A stretch of 64,000 nt of DNA, taken from Pantoea eucalypti (GTDB taxonomy: Bacteria > Pseudomonadota > Gammaproteobacteria > Enterobacterales > Enterobacteriaceae). Under the pieces are notes generated by a model. The model made no database searches and was not told the DNA's origin. It saw only the letters and a list, made by a program, of their open reading frames with translations. The position numbers and the translations under genes were made by a program. This document shows, one piece after another, positions 9,734 through 18,849 of the stretch; within the stretch, counting starts at the first letter, position 1, and the number at the start of each line of letters is the position of its first letter. Location: positions 3,906,001 to 3,970,000 of the forward strand of contig NZ_CP045720.1 of NCBI RefSeq assembly GCF_009646115.1, written 5' to 3'.

Positions 9734-10639
9734 ATGGATACGCAACAAACCCGGCAGGGCGTTGGCTTTGCACTGGGCGCTTACTTTATCTGGGGCATTG
9801 CGCCCGCCTATTTCAAGCTAGTGAAACAGGTTCCCGCGACAGAAATCATGACGCATCGCGTGATCTGGTCTGCGCTCTTTATGCTGTTGCTGATTACCCT
9901 GAGCCGCAGCTGGCCCGGTGTACGCAGCGTATTGCGCCAGCCCCGAAAAGTGCTGATGCTGGCGCTGACAGCAGTGACGATCGGCGGCAACTGGCTGCTG
10001 TTCATCTGGGCGGTCAACAATCAGCATATGCTGGAAGCCAGCCTCGGTTACTTTATTAACCCGCTGATTAACGTGGTGTTCGGCATGCTGTTTCTGCGCG
10101 AACGCTTTCGTCGCCTGCAGTGGCTGGCCGTACTGCTGGCAGCCGTCGGCGTGCTGGTGCAGCTGTGGCAGTTTGGATCGTTACCGATTATCGCGCTGGG
10201 CCTGGCGCTGAGCTTTGCCCTCTACGGTCTTTTGCGCAAAAAGATTCAGGTCGATGCGCAGAGCGGTATGCTGATTGAAACCCTGTGGCTGTTCCCGCTG
10301 GCGGCGATTTACCTGTTTGGCTTTGCCGACAGCGCCACCAGCCATTTATCGGCTAACCCGCTGAGCCTCAACCTGAAGCTGATTGCGGCCGGCATTGTTA
10401 CCACCATTCCACTGATGCTGTTTGCGGCGGCCTGCAGCCGACTGCGACTCTCCACCGTGGGCTTCTTCCAGTACCTCGGCCCGACGCTGATGTTTGTCCT
10501 GGCGGTGGTGTTTTACGGTGAAACCATCACGCCAGACAAGCTGGTGACCTTTGCCTTCATCTGGCTGGCGCTGCTGGTGTTTGTCTGCGATGCGGTGGCG
10601 TTTTCATTCCGCTCCCGTTCCCGTGCGCGCGTAGCGTGA
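9734..10639 (+). CDS. rarD: RarD, EamA/DMT-family transporter
   Basis: A 301-residue inner-membrane protein with about ten hydrophobic helices. The family hallmarks are IWGIAPAYFKL near the start and NNQHMLEASLGYFINPL mid-protein. RarD is named for chloramphenicol sensitivity, but its substrate is not established. The last 36 bases overlap the end of the convergent AbrB-family gene, so there is no room for a conventional terminator. Confidence 0.93.
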   Translation: MDTQQTRQGVGFALGAYFIWGIAPAYFKLVKQVPATEIMTHRVIWSALFMLLLITLSRSWPGVRSVLRQPRKVLMLALTAVTIGGNWLLFIWAVNNQHMLEASLGYFINPLINVVFGMLFLRERFRRLQWLAVLLAAVGVLVQLWQFGSLPIIALGLALSFALYGLLRKKIQVDAQSGMLIETLWLFPLAAIYLFGFADSATSHLSANPLSLNLKLIAAGIVTTIPLMLFAAACSRLRLSTVGFFQYLGPTLMFVLAVVFYGETITPDKLVTFAFIWLALLVFVCDAVAFSFRSRSRARVA

Positions 10640-11662
10640 AATAAAGCGCGCTAAAGCCGGGCCGGTCAGCAGGATGGTAAAGAGACGCAACGTCTGCATC
10701 GCCATCACAAACGCCATATTGACCTGCGTGCCTGCAGCAATAATCGCCACCGTGTCCAGTCCGCCTGGACTGGTGGCGAGATAAGCCGTCATCAGATCGA
10801 TATCCAGCATTCGGGTCAGCATCCACGCCAGCCCGCCACACAACAACATCAACCCGAAGATCGAGGCCAGCATTTGCGGCAGCGTGCGCAGTGCCAGCAG
10901 AAAAATCGGGCGGGTGAAACGCAGTCCCACGCTCCAGCCAATCAGCGCATAGGCCACGGCCAGCAACCATTCCGGCACCTGTAATATCGCGATATGACTG
11001 CTGTTCAGTGCCGCACCCGCCAGTGCGGGCAGCAGCAACGCGCCAGAAGGAATGCGCAGTCGTGTGCCCAGCCATGCGCCCAGCAGCATGACGACCAGGG
11101 TAATGGCAAAACCGCGATTCAGCGCCGGAAACCAGAGCAGCGACACGCTGTGTGCTTCATCGCCCAGCCCGATGCGCGCCACCAGCGCGGCCGCCGAGGC
11201 GACAAACAGCACCCGCAGATACTGCATAAACGCCACCAGCCGGACGTCAGCGCCAAAGTCACCCGCCATCGCCACCATGGCCGATGCTCCCCCCGGCGAC
11301 GATCCCCATGCGCCGGTCGGGCCAGGCAGATGACTGAAGCGCACCAGCAGAAAACCGGACAAGCCACTGGCCGCCAGCGTCAGCAACAGCACCGCCAGTA
11401 CGATCGGCCAGTCCTGAATCAGCGGTGTCAGAATCGAAGGTGACAGGCTTTGCGCAATCATGCAGCCCAGAACGGCCTGAGCAACCAGGAAGAACCGTTT
11501 ATCAATGCGCAGCGTGGCACCTGATAGCCCCATCACCACGCCCACGATCATCGGTCCCAGTAACAGCGCGGCAGGCACATGAAAATAGTGCAGCACCGCA
11601 CCCAGCAACACTGAGACCAGCAACAGCAGCGTCCACTGCGCGCGCAACGAAAAAGCGTCCAT
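10604..11662 (-). CDS. AbrB-family membrane protein (PF05145-type putative transporter)
   Basis: A 352-residue hydrophobic protein with two similar halves of about five helices each. The paired motifs are AWGSSPGGASAMVAMAGDFGAD in the first half and YLATSPGGLDTVAIIAAGT in the second, characteristic of the AbrB (formerly 'ammonia monooxygenase') family. Its substrate is unknown. The E. coli rarD-corA interval has no such gene. Its 3' end runs 36 bases into rarD on the other strand. Confidence 0.85.
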   Translation of the reverse strand: MDAFSLRAQWTLLLLVSVLLGAVLHYFHVPAALLLGPMIVGVVMGLSGATLRIDKRFFLVAQAVLGCMIAQSLSPSILTPLIQDWPIVLAVLLLTLAASGLSGFLLVRFSHLPGPTGAWGSSPGGASAMVAMAGDFGADVRLVAFMQYLRVLFVASAAALVARIGLGDEAHSVSLLWFPALNRGFAITLVVMLLGAWLGTRLRIPSGALLLPALAGAALNSSHIAILQVPEWLLAVAYALIGWSVGLRFTRPIFLLALRTLPQMLASIFGLMLLCGGLAWMLTRMLDIDLMTAYLATSPGGLDTVAIIAAGTQVNMAFVMAMQTLRLFTILLTGPALARFISRYARTGTGAE

Positions 11663-11727
11663 AAGAAGTTAATTATTTGTAAAAAAAGGAGGGTCAGAGT
11701 ACGCAGAAACGGGGATGAGAGCCAGCA

Positions 11728-11752
11728 AAACGGGCCATCTAAGATGGCCCGT
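11728..11752 (-). terminator. corA terminator
   Basis: On the minus strand a 10-bp stem, ACGGGCCATC/GATGGCCCGT (11730-11752), is followed by a short T run just after the corA stop codon. Outer AGCC/GGCT bases can extend the stem. Confidence 0.75.
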
Positions 11753-11759
11753 GGCTGTT

Positions 11760-12713
11760 TTAAAGCCAGTTTTTACGCTTGAAGTAGAGATAAGGTGCCA
11801 GTCCGGCAAGAATCATCAGGCCGATAGCCGCAGGATAACCAAAGCTCCACTTCAGTTCCGGCATAAACTCGAAGTTCATCCCGTAGCTGGAAGCCACCAG
11901 CGTTGGCGGCAGAAATACCACGGAGACCACGGAGAAGATCTTGATGATGCGGTTCTGCTCGATATTGATAAAGCCCATTGCCGCCTGCATCAGGAAGTTC
12001 ACCTTCTGGAACAGCGATTCGTTATGCGGCAGGAGCGATTCGATATCGCGCAGAATTTCACGTGCCTGCTCCAGCTGATTGCCCGGCAGGCGCGCTTTAC
12101 GCACCAGGAAGTTCAGCGCGCGCTGGGTATCCATCAGACAGAGGCGCACTTTCCAGCCGATATCTTCCAGTTCCGCTAACCGCGACAGCGCCTGATCGTA
12201 CTCTTCGCCCTGCTGACCTTCCATGATCACCCGGCTGAGTTTCTCCAGCGCGCTGTAGATGTTCTCGATTTCATCGGCAAGCTGTTCGATTTTGGTTTCA
12301 AACAGGTCGAGCAGCAGCTCAAAGGCATTGCCGTCGATCAGCGTCTGGTTACGGGCGCGCATACGATAGAGGCGAAAAGCGGGCAGTTCGCGTTCGCGCA
12401 GTGTATAGAGGCGGCCTTCACGGATGGTGAACGCCACAGTAGAGTTACCGGCGTGATCGTCAGCATCTTCATAGAAGAAGAAGGAGTGAATATGCAGACC
12501 ATCTTCATCTTCGAAGAAACGTGCTGAGGCCTCAATGTCTTCCAGCTCAGGCCGTGTTGCCAGGCTCTGACCCAGTTCTGACTGCACCCGATCACGTTCG
12601 CCCTCTTCCGGTTCAATAAGATCGACCCAGACGGAGGTGGTCAGTTTGTCGTTTTCGTCTTCCAGCTCCAGTCGCGTCAGGCGGCTGTGATCCAGTTTAA
12701 ATGCGCTCAGCAT
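11760..12713 (-). CDS. corA: Magnesium/cobalt transporter CorA
   Basis: A 317-residue pentameric channel for Mg2+ and Co2+. A large cytoplasmic alpha/beta and helical domain comes first. Two C-terminal transmembrane helices follow, with the selectivity motif GMN at 278-280 and the basic tail YFKRKNWL. The start at 12713 ([12 protein letters not shown]) matches the family; an ATG five codons upstream does not. Upstream is a leader of about 260 bases with a small open frame and a strong hairpin, the setting in which Salmonella corA is known to be controlled. Confidence 0.98.
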   Translation of the reverse strand: MLSAFKLDHSRLTRLELEDENDKLTTSVWVDLIEPEEGERDRVQSELGQSLATRPELEDIEASARFFEDEDGLHIHSFFFYEDADDHAGNSTVAFTIREGRLYTLRERELPAFRLYRMRARNQTLIDGNAFELLLDLFETKIEQLADEIENIYSALEKLSRVIMEGQQGEEYDQALSRLAELEDIGWKVRLCLMDTQRALNFLVRKARLPGNQLEQAREILRDIESLLPHNESLFQKVNFLMQAAMGFINIEQNRIIKIFSVVSVVFLPPTLVASSYGMNFEFMPELKWSFGYPAAIGLMILAGLAPYLYFKRKNWL

Positions 12714-12863
12714 AGCAATACTCCCCATTGCAGACTAAATGGGACAAGGCAGTCCGCCGTTCCTCAACATAGAACGTACGGCCTGAACACGGAAACAGAG
12801 TTTCAGAGATAAATCAGTGCTGACTCGTGCGACGGAATCAAAAAGGGAGGTCGCTGATAACCG

Positions 12864-12895
12864 CTAAGGCTACCCGCGTAAAGAGGTAGCCTTAG
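12864..12895 (-). promoter_or_regulatory. Hairpin in corA leader RNA
   Basis: An 11-bp perfect stem, CTAAGGCTACC (12864-12874) with GGTAGCCTTAG (12885-12895), and a 10-base loop. The stop codon of the small leader frame (12870-12872) lies inside the stem. Ribosomes finishing the leader peptide would therefore melt it. No T run follows, so it is not a simple intrinsic terminator. Confidence 0.65.
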
Positions 12896-12953
12896 ATGTT
12901 ATTCCTGGTATCCAGGTCATCGAGCCAGCATCGACTGGGCGTGTCCAAGGCAT
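12870..12953 (-). CDS. Candidate corA leader peptide (CorL-like)
   Basis: A 27-codon frame in the corA leader starting MPWTRPVDAGSMTWIPG, with GAGG directly upstream of the ATG and a TAG stop inside the leader hairpin. In Salmonella, translation of a short leader frame called corL couples Mg2+ and translation status to Rho-dependent termination before corA. The position and the hairpin overlap here suggest the same device. The peptide has two prolines in its first six residues. I cannot confirm homology from memory of the Salmonella peptide. Confidence 0.5.
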   Translation of the reverse strand: MPWTRPVDAGSMTWIPGITSKATSLRG

Positions 12954-12979
12954 TGTCCTCTCATGATAATAGTGGGCGC

Positions 12980-13008
12980 ATGTTACGCTGAGACGAAAAA
13001 GCCGTCAA
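12980..13008 (-). promoter_or_regulatory. Predicted corA promoter
   Basis: On the minus strand TTGACG (13003-13008) and TAACAT (12980-12985) are separated by 17 bases, just beyond the uvrD stop codon. Transcription would begin near 12973 and give a leader of about 260 bases. Confidence 0.5.
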
Positions 13009-13015
13009 CCGCACG

Positions 13016-15178
13016 CTAAAGCGTTTCCAGCTTCGCGTAAGCCGCCACCAGCCACTTGATTCCCTGCCCCTGAAACGCCACCTGCAGGCGGCTGTGTTCA
13101 CCGCTGCCTTCCAGATTAATGATGGTGCCTTCGCCAAATTTCGCGTGATGAACACGCTGACCCAGCGCGAATCCGCTGTCATTTTTGGTCACCGGGGCAC
13201 CCATCCGCTGATGGTTTACCGGACGGCTCACGCTGGCGCGCAGACGCACTTCTTCGATGCACGCTTCGGGCAGTTCGCCGATGAAACGGGAAGGCCGGTG
13301 ATACACTTCCTTACCATAGAGTCGGCGGGTTTCAGCGTAGGTCAGCGTCAGCTTCATCATGGCACGTGTTACGCCGACATAAGCCAGACGACGCTCCTCT
13401 TCCAGACGTCCGCCTTCATCCAGCGACATCTGGCTCGGGAACATCCCCTCTTCCATGCCGACAATAAAGACCTGGCTAAACTCCAGCCCTTTCGCCGAGT
13501 GCAGCGTCATCAACTGAACCGCATCCTGCCACTTGTCCGCCTGACCTTCACCCGCTTCAAGGGCGGCATGGGACAAGAAGGCCTGCAGCGGCATCAGATC
13601 TTCATCTTCGTCCTGATAGCTGAACTGGCGTGTTGCCGTCACCAGCTCCTCAAGGTTTTCGATACGCGCCTGGCCCTTCTCACCTTTTTCCTGCTCATAC
13701 ATCAGCCACAGGCCTGAGTCTTTAATGACCCGGTCAGTCTGAACATGCAGCGGTAAATCGGCGGTTTCGGTAGCCAGTGAATCGACCAGCTCACAGAAGC
13801 GTTGCAGCGCAGACGCGGCACGGCCAGCCAGCGCGCGGCTTTGCAGCAGTTCGCGCGTGGCCTGCCACAACGTCATCTGACGCTCACGGGCGGTCTGACG
13901 CACCACGTCGAGCGTGCGATCGCCCACGCCACGTGTCGGGGTATTTACCACGCGCTCAAAGGCCGCGTCGTCATTGCGGTTCGCCATCAGACGCAGATAG
14001 GAGAGCGCATCTTTGATCTCCTGGCGTTCGAAGAAGCGCATGCCGCCATAAATACGGTACGGCATGCTGCTTTGCAGCAGCGCCTCTTCCAGCACACGCG
14101 ACTGGGCGTTGCTGCGATAGAGAATGGCGCAGTCGTTGAGCGCGCCGCCGTTCTCCATCCAGACCTTGATGCGGTTAACCACAAAGCGTGCTTCATCCAG
14201 CTCATTAAAGGCGCAATAGATAGAGATTGGCTCACCATCGCTGCCTTCAGTCCAGAGCTCTTTACCCAGGCGGCCATTGTTGTTGGCGATCAGGGCATTG
14301 GCGGCTTTCAGGATGTTATTGGTTGAGCGATAGTTCTGCTCCAGACGAATGGTTTCCGCGCCAGGGAAATCCTGCAGGAAGCGCTGGATATTCTCGACCT
14401 GCGCGCCGCGCCAGCCGTAGATAGACTGGTCATCATCGCCTACGATGATCACACGACCGCTGTCACCCGCCAGCATCCGAATCCAGGCGTACTGAATGTT
14501 GTTGGTATCCTGAAACTCATCCACCAGCACGTTGGTAAAACGTTCGCGGTAGTGATTAAGAATGTGCGGCTTGTTGAGCCACAGCTCATGGGCGCGCAGC
14601 AGCAGCTCAGCGAAATCGACTAGACCGGCGCGATCACAGGCTTCCTGATAGGCCTGATAAATGCGCAGCCAGGTCTGCTCAATCGGATTGCCGTAGCTTT
14701 CAATATGCTTTGGCCGCAGGCCTTCATCTTTTTTGCCGTTGATGTACCACATGCCCTGACGCGCAGGCCACTGCTTGTCATCAAGGTTCATGGATTTAAT
14801 CAGGCGCTTAAGCAGACGCAGCTGATCTTCACTGTCGAGGATCTGAAAATCCTGCGGCAGACCGGCATCAAGATGGTGAGCGCGCAGTAAACGGTGCGCC
14901 AGGCCGTGGAAGGTGCCGATCCACATCCCGCCCTGACTGGTGCCGATCAGATGCTCGATACGGTGACGCATCTCCGCGGCCGCTTTGTTGGTAAAGGTCA
15001 CCGCCATAATTGAATAGGGAGAGCAATTCTCCACCGACATCAGCCAGGCAATGCGATGCACCAGCACCCGCGTTTTACCACTGCCCGCGCCTGCCAGCAC
15101 CAGCAGGTTACTGCGCGGAGCCGCAACGGCAGCGCGCTGATTGTCATTCAAACCATCGAGCAGTTCAGAAACGTCCAT
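13016..15178 (-). CDS. uvrD: DNA helicase II (UvrD)
   Basis: A 720-residue superfamily-1 3'-5' helicase that removes UvrBC-incised oligonucleotides in excision repair and unwinds from MutL in mismatch repair. Walker A is AGAGSGKT (K35). DEFQDTN and [12 protein letters not shown] are motifs II and III, and VQLMTLHSAKGLEF with YVGVTRA are motifs V and VI. The start at 15178 (MDVSELLD) matches E. coli. A LexA box and a strong promoter lie upstream, at the end of yigB. Confidence 0.98.
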   Translation of the reverse strand: MDVSELLDGLNDNQRAAVAAPRSNLLVLAGAGSGKTRVLVHRIAWLMSVENCSPYSIMAVTFTNKAAAEMRHRIEHLIGTSQGGMWIGTFHGLAHRLLRAHHLDAGLPQDFQILDSEDQLRLLKRLIKSMNLDDKQWPARQGMWYINGKKDEGLRPKHIESYGNPIEQTWLRIYQAYQEACDRAGLVDFAELLLRAHELWLNKPHILNHYRERFTNVLVDEFQDTNNIQYAWIRMLAGDSGRVIIVGDDDQSIYGWRGAQVENIQRFLQDFPGAETIRLEQNYRSTNNILKAANALIANNNGRLGKELWTEGSDGEPISIYCAFNELDEARFVVNRIKVWMENGGALNDCAILYRSNAQSRVLEEALLQSSMPYRIYGGMRFFERQEIKDALSYLRLMANRNDDAAFERVVNTPTRGVGDRTLDVVRQTARERQMTLWQATRELLQSRALAGRAASALQRFCELVDSLATETADLPLHVQTDRVIKDSGLWLMYEQEKGEKGQARIENLEELVTATRQFSYQDEDEDLMPLQAFLSHAALEAGEGQADKWQDAVQLMTLHSAKGLEFSQVFIVGMEEGMFPSQMSLDEGGRLEEERRLAYVGVTRAMMKLTLTYAETRRLYGKEVYHRPSRFIGELPEACIEEVRLRASVSRPVNHQRMGAPVTKNDSGFALGQRVHHAKFGEGTIINLEGSGEHSRLQVAFQGQGIKWLVAAYAKLETL

Positions 15179-15313
15179 AAGCACCGTTTACCAGAGAAAA
15201 AGCGTCGTCGTCGCGCTGATTATTCCGCCTGCCGCAAGACAGTATCGCTGCCCGTCAGGCGGCGACACAGATGCCAGATGAGTGACGGCGGCAAAGCAGA
15301 AAAGAGGAGACGA

Positions 15314-15359
15314 CTGGATAAATTTACAGCCATTATAGCAGTGAGGTGAGTGATGCCAA
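15314..15359 (-). promoter_or_regulatory. uvrD promoter with LexA (SOS) box
   Basis: On the minus strand CTGTAAATTTATCCAG (15314-15329) fits the LexA core CTG-N10-CAG and resembles the E. coli uvrD box. Immediately upstream are a perfect TATAAT (about 15332-15337) and TTGGCA (about 15354-15359), 16 bases apart. The promoter overlaps the last codons and stop of yigB. Positions may be off by one. Confidence 0.8.
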
Positions 15360-16049
15360 CCGCGAAATTTCGACATGCGGCAACAGGCGCGCATCCGGGA
15401 TATGCATCAGGTTGCCCTGCCGCAGGTTAATCCAGCAGGCCTGCAGTCCGCAGCGCAGTGAGCCCGCGACATCGGTTGTGAGGTCATCACCGACATGCAG
15501 AATATGATGTGGTGCGATATCAAGGCGTTGCGCGGCAAGCTGATACATATCCTGCCACGGCTTGGCGCGCCCATCCGGCCCGGCCCGCAGCGTAAACTGA
15601 AAGTAGTGCGCAATGCCCATTTTTTCCGGGCAGGCGTTACCGTTGGTGACCGCCACCAGCGGGATTTTTTCCGCCAGCGCTTTCAGCGTCTGATGCGTCT
15701 CATCCGGCATCTCGACCTGGCTCCGCCACTGATGAAAGACCGCCATGACATCTGCCGCGCCCGCTGTCGCTTCAGCAGCCGAGAGGCCGACATTCAGCAT
15801 CGCCAGCTCTACCGAACGGCGTCGCCACTCCGACACATCATGATAGATTTCAGGCTCACGCTGAAGCAGTTCGTCACGCAACTGCTGATAATCCTGCGGC
15901 GTGAAGTCACGCAGCGCCGGATGAAAAGCCTGCAACGCTGCATGGGACTCCAGCGTGGTACGACGAATCACCGGGTAGTTATCGTAGAGCGTGTCATCAA
16001 GGTCGAAGCTCATAGCTTTAATGGCCGATAGCGGACGATAAAACTTCAT
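15333..16049 (-). CDS. yigB: HAD-family FMN phosphatase YigB
   Basis: A 238-residue HAD hydrolase. E. coli YigB dephosphorylates FMN in riboflavin metabolism. The nucleophile motif [11 protein letters not shown] holds D16 and D18, VAVTNGNA is motif II, and [18 protein letters not shown] is motif IV. It overlaps the xerC stop by four bases, so the two are translationally coupled. Its last codons carry the uvrD promoter. Confidence 0.93.
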   Translation of the reverse strand: MKFYRPLSAIKAMSFDLDDTLYDNYPVIRRTTLESHAALQAFHPALRDFTPQDYQQLRDELLQREPEIYHDVSEWRRRSVELAMLNVGLSAAEATAGAADVMAVFHQWRSQVEMPDETHQTLKALAEKIPLVAVTNGNACPEKMGIAHYFQFTLRAGPDGRAKPWQDMYQLAAQRLDIAPHHILHVGDDLTTDVAGSLRCGLQACWINLRQGNLMHIPDARLLPHVEISRLASLTSLL

Positions 16050-16951
16050 TCGTTCTTTCCTCGTTTGGCGCGGGGATGCGCAGCATCATACACCGAAGCC
16101 AGATGCTGGAAGTCGAGATGGGTGTAGATCTGGGTCGTCGACAGATTCGCATGCCCCAGTAACTCCTGCACGGCGCGCAGGTCGCCGCTGGACTCCAGCA
16201 GATGGGTGGCAAAAGAGTGGCGCAACTTATGCGGATGGATATGGCTCGCCAGACCCTGTCTGATGCCCCATTCGGCAAAGCGCTTCTGTACGTTGCGGGG
16301 CGAAATGCGGTTGCCGCGTGTCGACAGAAACAGCGCATCATCCTGGGCACCGAACGTTTCACGCAGCGGCAGCCAGTGCTGGATCCAGGTGACGGCCGTG
16401 CGGCCAATCGGAACCCGGCGCTCTTTGCTGCCCTTACCCACGACCCACACTTCACCGGAATCGAGATCGACATGGCGGCAATCCATATTGACCAGTTCGG
16501 AGAGACGCAGACCGCCGCCATACATCACTTCCAGCATCGCCCGGTCGCGCACCGCCAGCGGATCGTCAAGGTCGATCTCCAGCAGCTGATTCACTTCATC
16601 AACATCAATATTTTTGGGCAGATGCCGTGCTTTACGTGGCGTCATTACCCCTTTGGCAGGATTAGCGGAGAGCAAACCCTGACTCACCTGCCAGTCGAGG
16701 AAACTGCGCAGCGCAGAGAGGCGCAGCGCCAGGCTGCTGGCAGAGAGTCCGGCACGACGGCTACGCGCCGCCATGCTGCGCACCTGCGCGGGTTCCAGCT
16801 GTGCCCAGCTGCTGAGCTTCATCTCGTCAGCAATCGCCACCAGCGCGGCAAGCTGTCGCGCATAACTGCTCTGGGTTAACGGACTCAGCTGGCGCTCCAC
16901 TTTCAGGTAGCGCAGGAATCCGTCGACAGCCTCCAGCAGCGTGCTACTCAT
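16046..16951 (-). CDS. xerC: Tyrosine recombinase XerC
   Basis: A 301-residue site-specific recombinase that, with XerD, resolves chromosome dimers at dif. An N-terminal core-binding domain (about residues 1-100) precedes the catalytic domain. All six catalytic residues are visible: R149, K173, H241, R244, H267 and Y276. It overlaps yigA by four bases upstream and yigB by four downstream, as in the E. coli dapF-yigA-xerC-yigB operon. Confidence 0.97.
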   Translation of the reverse strand: MSSTLLEAVDGFLRYLKVERQLSPLTQSSYARQLAALVAIADEMKLSSWAQLEPAQVRSMAARSRRAGLSASSLALRLSALRSFLDWQVSQGLLSANPAKGVMTPRKARHLPKNIDVDEVNQLLEIDLDDPLAVRDRAMLEVMYGGGLRLSELVNMDCRHVDLDSGEVWVVGKGSKERRVPIGRTAVTWIQHWLPLRETFGAQDDALFLSTRGNRISPRNVQKRFAEWGIRQGLASHIHPHKLRHSFATHLLESSGDLRAVQELLGHANLSTTQIYTHLDFQHLASVYDAAHPRAKRGKNE

Positions 16952-17652
16952 GCGCGCTCGACCCAGCGGGAAAGCAGATCAGGCATCATCTGCGACAGGT
17001 GCTGCAACAGCAGTGTCCCCATACCCGACTGGTAGTGCTGGCTGTCGCGACTGCTGAACACCAGCACGCCGAGATCGCCCTCTTCGCCCATCAGCGACAT
17101 GGCCACCGAACCGATCGCTTTTGCCTGCGGCAGCAGCAGCAGCAGTTCCGGGCCATTAATGTTGCCGAGATAGTGATGCTGGTTACCGAAGCGCTGAATA
17201 CGCAGCGGTTCAAACGCCTGACGCGACAGGCTCAGCTGAAAGAAATCGGAAGGCGCGCCCAGCAGCCATTTATCACTAAACAGCCGCACATTGGCACCTG
17301 CCAGGCCCAATTCACGTGCCCAGCGGTGCAGTCGGTTGAGCATATCCTGCAGCGAATCAGCCGCTGCCAGATGACTTTCCAGCGACAGCAGACGGTCAAA
17401 CAGTTCGTGGTTAGCGCTGGCCTGCTCCATCAGCAGCGTGATCTCTTCTTCCAGCCGCTGAATGTGGTTGCGTTGCCGCGCCATGTGCCACTCGACCAGC
17501 GACACGCTGCCGCGCACCGGATGCGGCACCGCCATCTGTTCAACTGCGCGGGCATTGCGGATAAAGAAATCGGGATTCTGCCGCAGATAATCACTGACGG
17601 CCTGATCGTCCAGCAGAACCGAACTGTCAGTCTGCTCTTCGATATTTTTCAT
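16948..17652 (-). CDS. yigA: DUF484-family protein YigA
   Basis: A 234-residue cytoplasmic protein of the DUF484 family. It has an N-terminal helical part ([13 protein letters not shown]), a coiled-coil-prone stretch around residues 55-95 and a GAF-like C-terminal domain. Function is unknown. It is conserved between dapF and xerC in enterobacteria and here overlaps both by four bases. Confidence 0.9.
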   Translation of the reverse strand: MKNIEEQTDSSVLLDDQAVSDYLRQNPDFFIRNARAVEQMAVPHPVRGSVSLVEWHMARQRNHIQRLEEEITLLMEQASANHELFDRLLSLESHLAAADSLQDMLNRLHRWARELGLAGANVRLFSDKWLLGAPSDFFQLSLSRQAFEPLRIQRFGNQHHYLGNINGPELLLLLPQAKAIGSVAMSLMGEEGDLGVLVFSSRDSQHYQSGMGTLLLQHLSQMMPDLLSRWVERA

Positions 17653-18473
17653 AGATGAATAAACCCATCGTAGACGTGTGTCGCAGGCCCGGTCATATAG
17701 AGCGGCTGACCGGCACCTTTCCAGGAGATATGCAGCGTTCCACCAGGCAGATCGACACGGACGTTAGGTGCCAGAATGCCCTGCTGAATGCCGCATGCAA
17801 CGGCAGCACAGGCGCCACTGCCGCACGCCTGTGTTTCACCCGCGCCGCGTTCATAGACGCGCAGGCGGATATGTTCGGGATTGATGATCTCCATAAAACC
17901 CACATTGACGCGATCCGGGAAACGCTCATGGCTCTCCAGAATCGGGCCCAGCAGTTCAACCTGCGCGGTTTTCACACTTTCAACCTGGATGACGCAGTGA
18001 GGATTACCCATCGACACCGCACCCAGCATTACCGTCTGTTCGGCAACGCGCAGCAGATAGAGGTTTTCGGCTTTGTTGGCGCGGAACGGCACCTGCTGAG
18101 GCTCAAAGTTGGGCTCGCCCATGTTCACGCGCACCTGGTCATCCGGCGTCACGGTCAGGACCATACGGCCATTTTGCGTACTGACCCGGATATCGGTCTT
18201 GTTGGTCAGCCCTTTGAGCTGAACAAAGCGGGCAAAACAGCGCGCACCGTTACCGCACTGAGCCACTTCACTGCCGTCGGCGTTGAAAATGCGATAGTGG
18301 AAATCGAGATCGGGATCGTAAGGGGGTTCAACAATCAGCAGCTGATCAAATCCGATCCCCAGATGACGATCGGCCAGCCGGCGGATCAACTCCGGCGAAA
18401 AAAAGACGTTTTGTGTCACTGCATCCACAACCATAAAATCGTTGCCGAGACCGTGCATTTTGGAGAACTGCAT
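17649..18473 (-). CDS. dapF: Diaminopimelate epimerase DapF
   Basis: A 274-residue cofactor-independent epimerase that converts LL- to meso-diaminopimelate for peptidoglycan and lysine. The two catalytic cysteines are in [16 protein letters not shown] (C73) and [15 protein letters not shown] (about C217). The start at 18473 ([13 protein letters not shown]) has GGAG upstream and gives exactly the E. coli length; the frame is open farther upstream into lptM. It follows the lptM stop by 28 bases. Confidence 0.97.
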   Translation of the reverse strand: MQFSKMHGLGNDFMVVDAVTQNVFFSPELIRRLADRHLGIGFDQLLIVEPPYDPDLDFHYRIFNADGSEVAQCGNGARCFARFVQLKGLTNKTDIRVSTQNGRMVLTVTPDDQVRVNMGEPNFEPQQVPFRANKAENLYLLRVAEQTVMLGAVSMGNPHCVIQVESVKTAQVELLGPILESHERFPDRVNVGFMEIINPEHIRLRVYERGAGETQACGSGACAAVACGIQQGILAPNVRVDLPGGTLHISWKGAGQPLYMTGPATHVYDGFIHL

Positions 18474-18501
18474 TTTTTGCTCCGCCGGATAAGCCATCAG
18501 A

Positions 18502-18702
18502 TTAGTTCGCTTGTACGCCTGAGTTGCCGGTAACCAGTCCGCCCACATCGGCTTTTTTGGCATCCGCTTTCTGGCGTTCGGTCGGCGATTGTTGTTTCTT
18601 CGGCTGATCCTTCGGCGGGAAGTAAAGCGGTCCTTTCAGACCACAACCTGCAAGGCTGGTTACAGCCAGTGTCACGGCCAACAGGCTTATTACTTTCTTC
18701 AT
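18502..18702 (-). CDS. lptM: Small lipoprotein LptM (YifL)
   Basis: A 66-residue lipoprotein. The signal peptide ends in the lipobox LAGC with lipidated Cys20, followed by [13 protein letters not shown]. coli LptM binds the LptD/LptE translocon and helps form its correct disulfides. It is the first gene of the lptM-dapF-yigA-xerC-yigB run. In E. coli cyaY lies between this gene and cyaA; here only 147 bases separate them. Confidence 0.9.
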   Translation of the reverse strand: MKKVISLLAVTLAVTSLAGCGLKGPLYFPPKDQPKKQQSPTERQKADAKKADVGGLVTGNSGVQAN

Positions 18703-18849
18703 TCTTTATGCTCTTCATGTCCTTTACCTGGATGCTTATCATCGCAGTTGAAGGTGGAAAAGCAACAGGAAATCCCCGCTAATAGCGTGAACCGGGTGAC
18801 AAGCCAGAAAGATAGCGGCCACCTGCAGAGCGCAGGCAGGCCGTCAGCA

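Noticed and set aside
17655..18533. A 292-codon frame antisense to dapF
   Set aside because: It mirrors the reading frame of dapF; there is no ribosome site and no protein-like motif.
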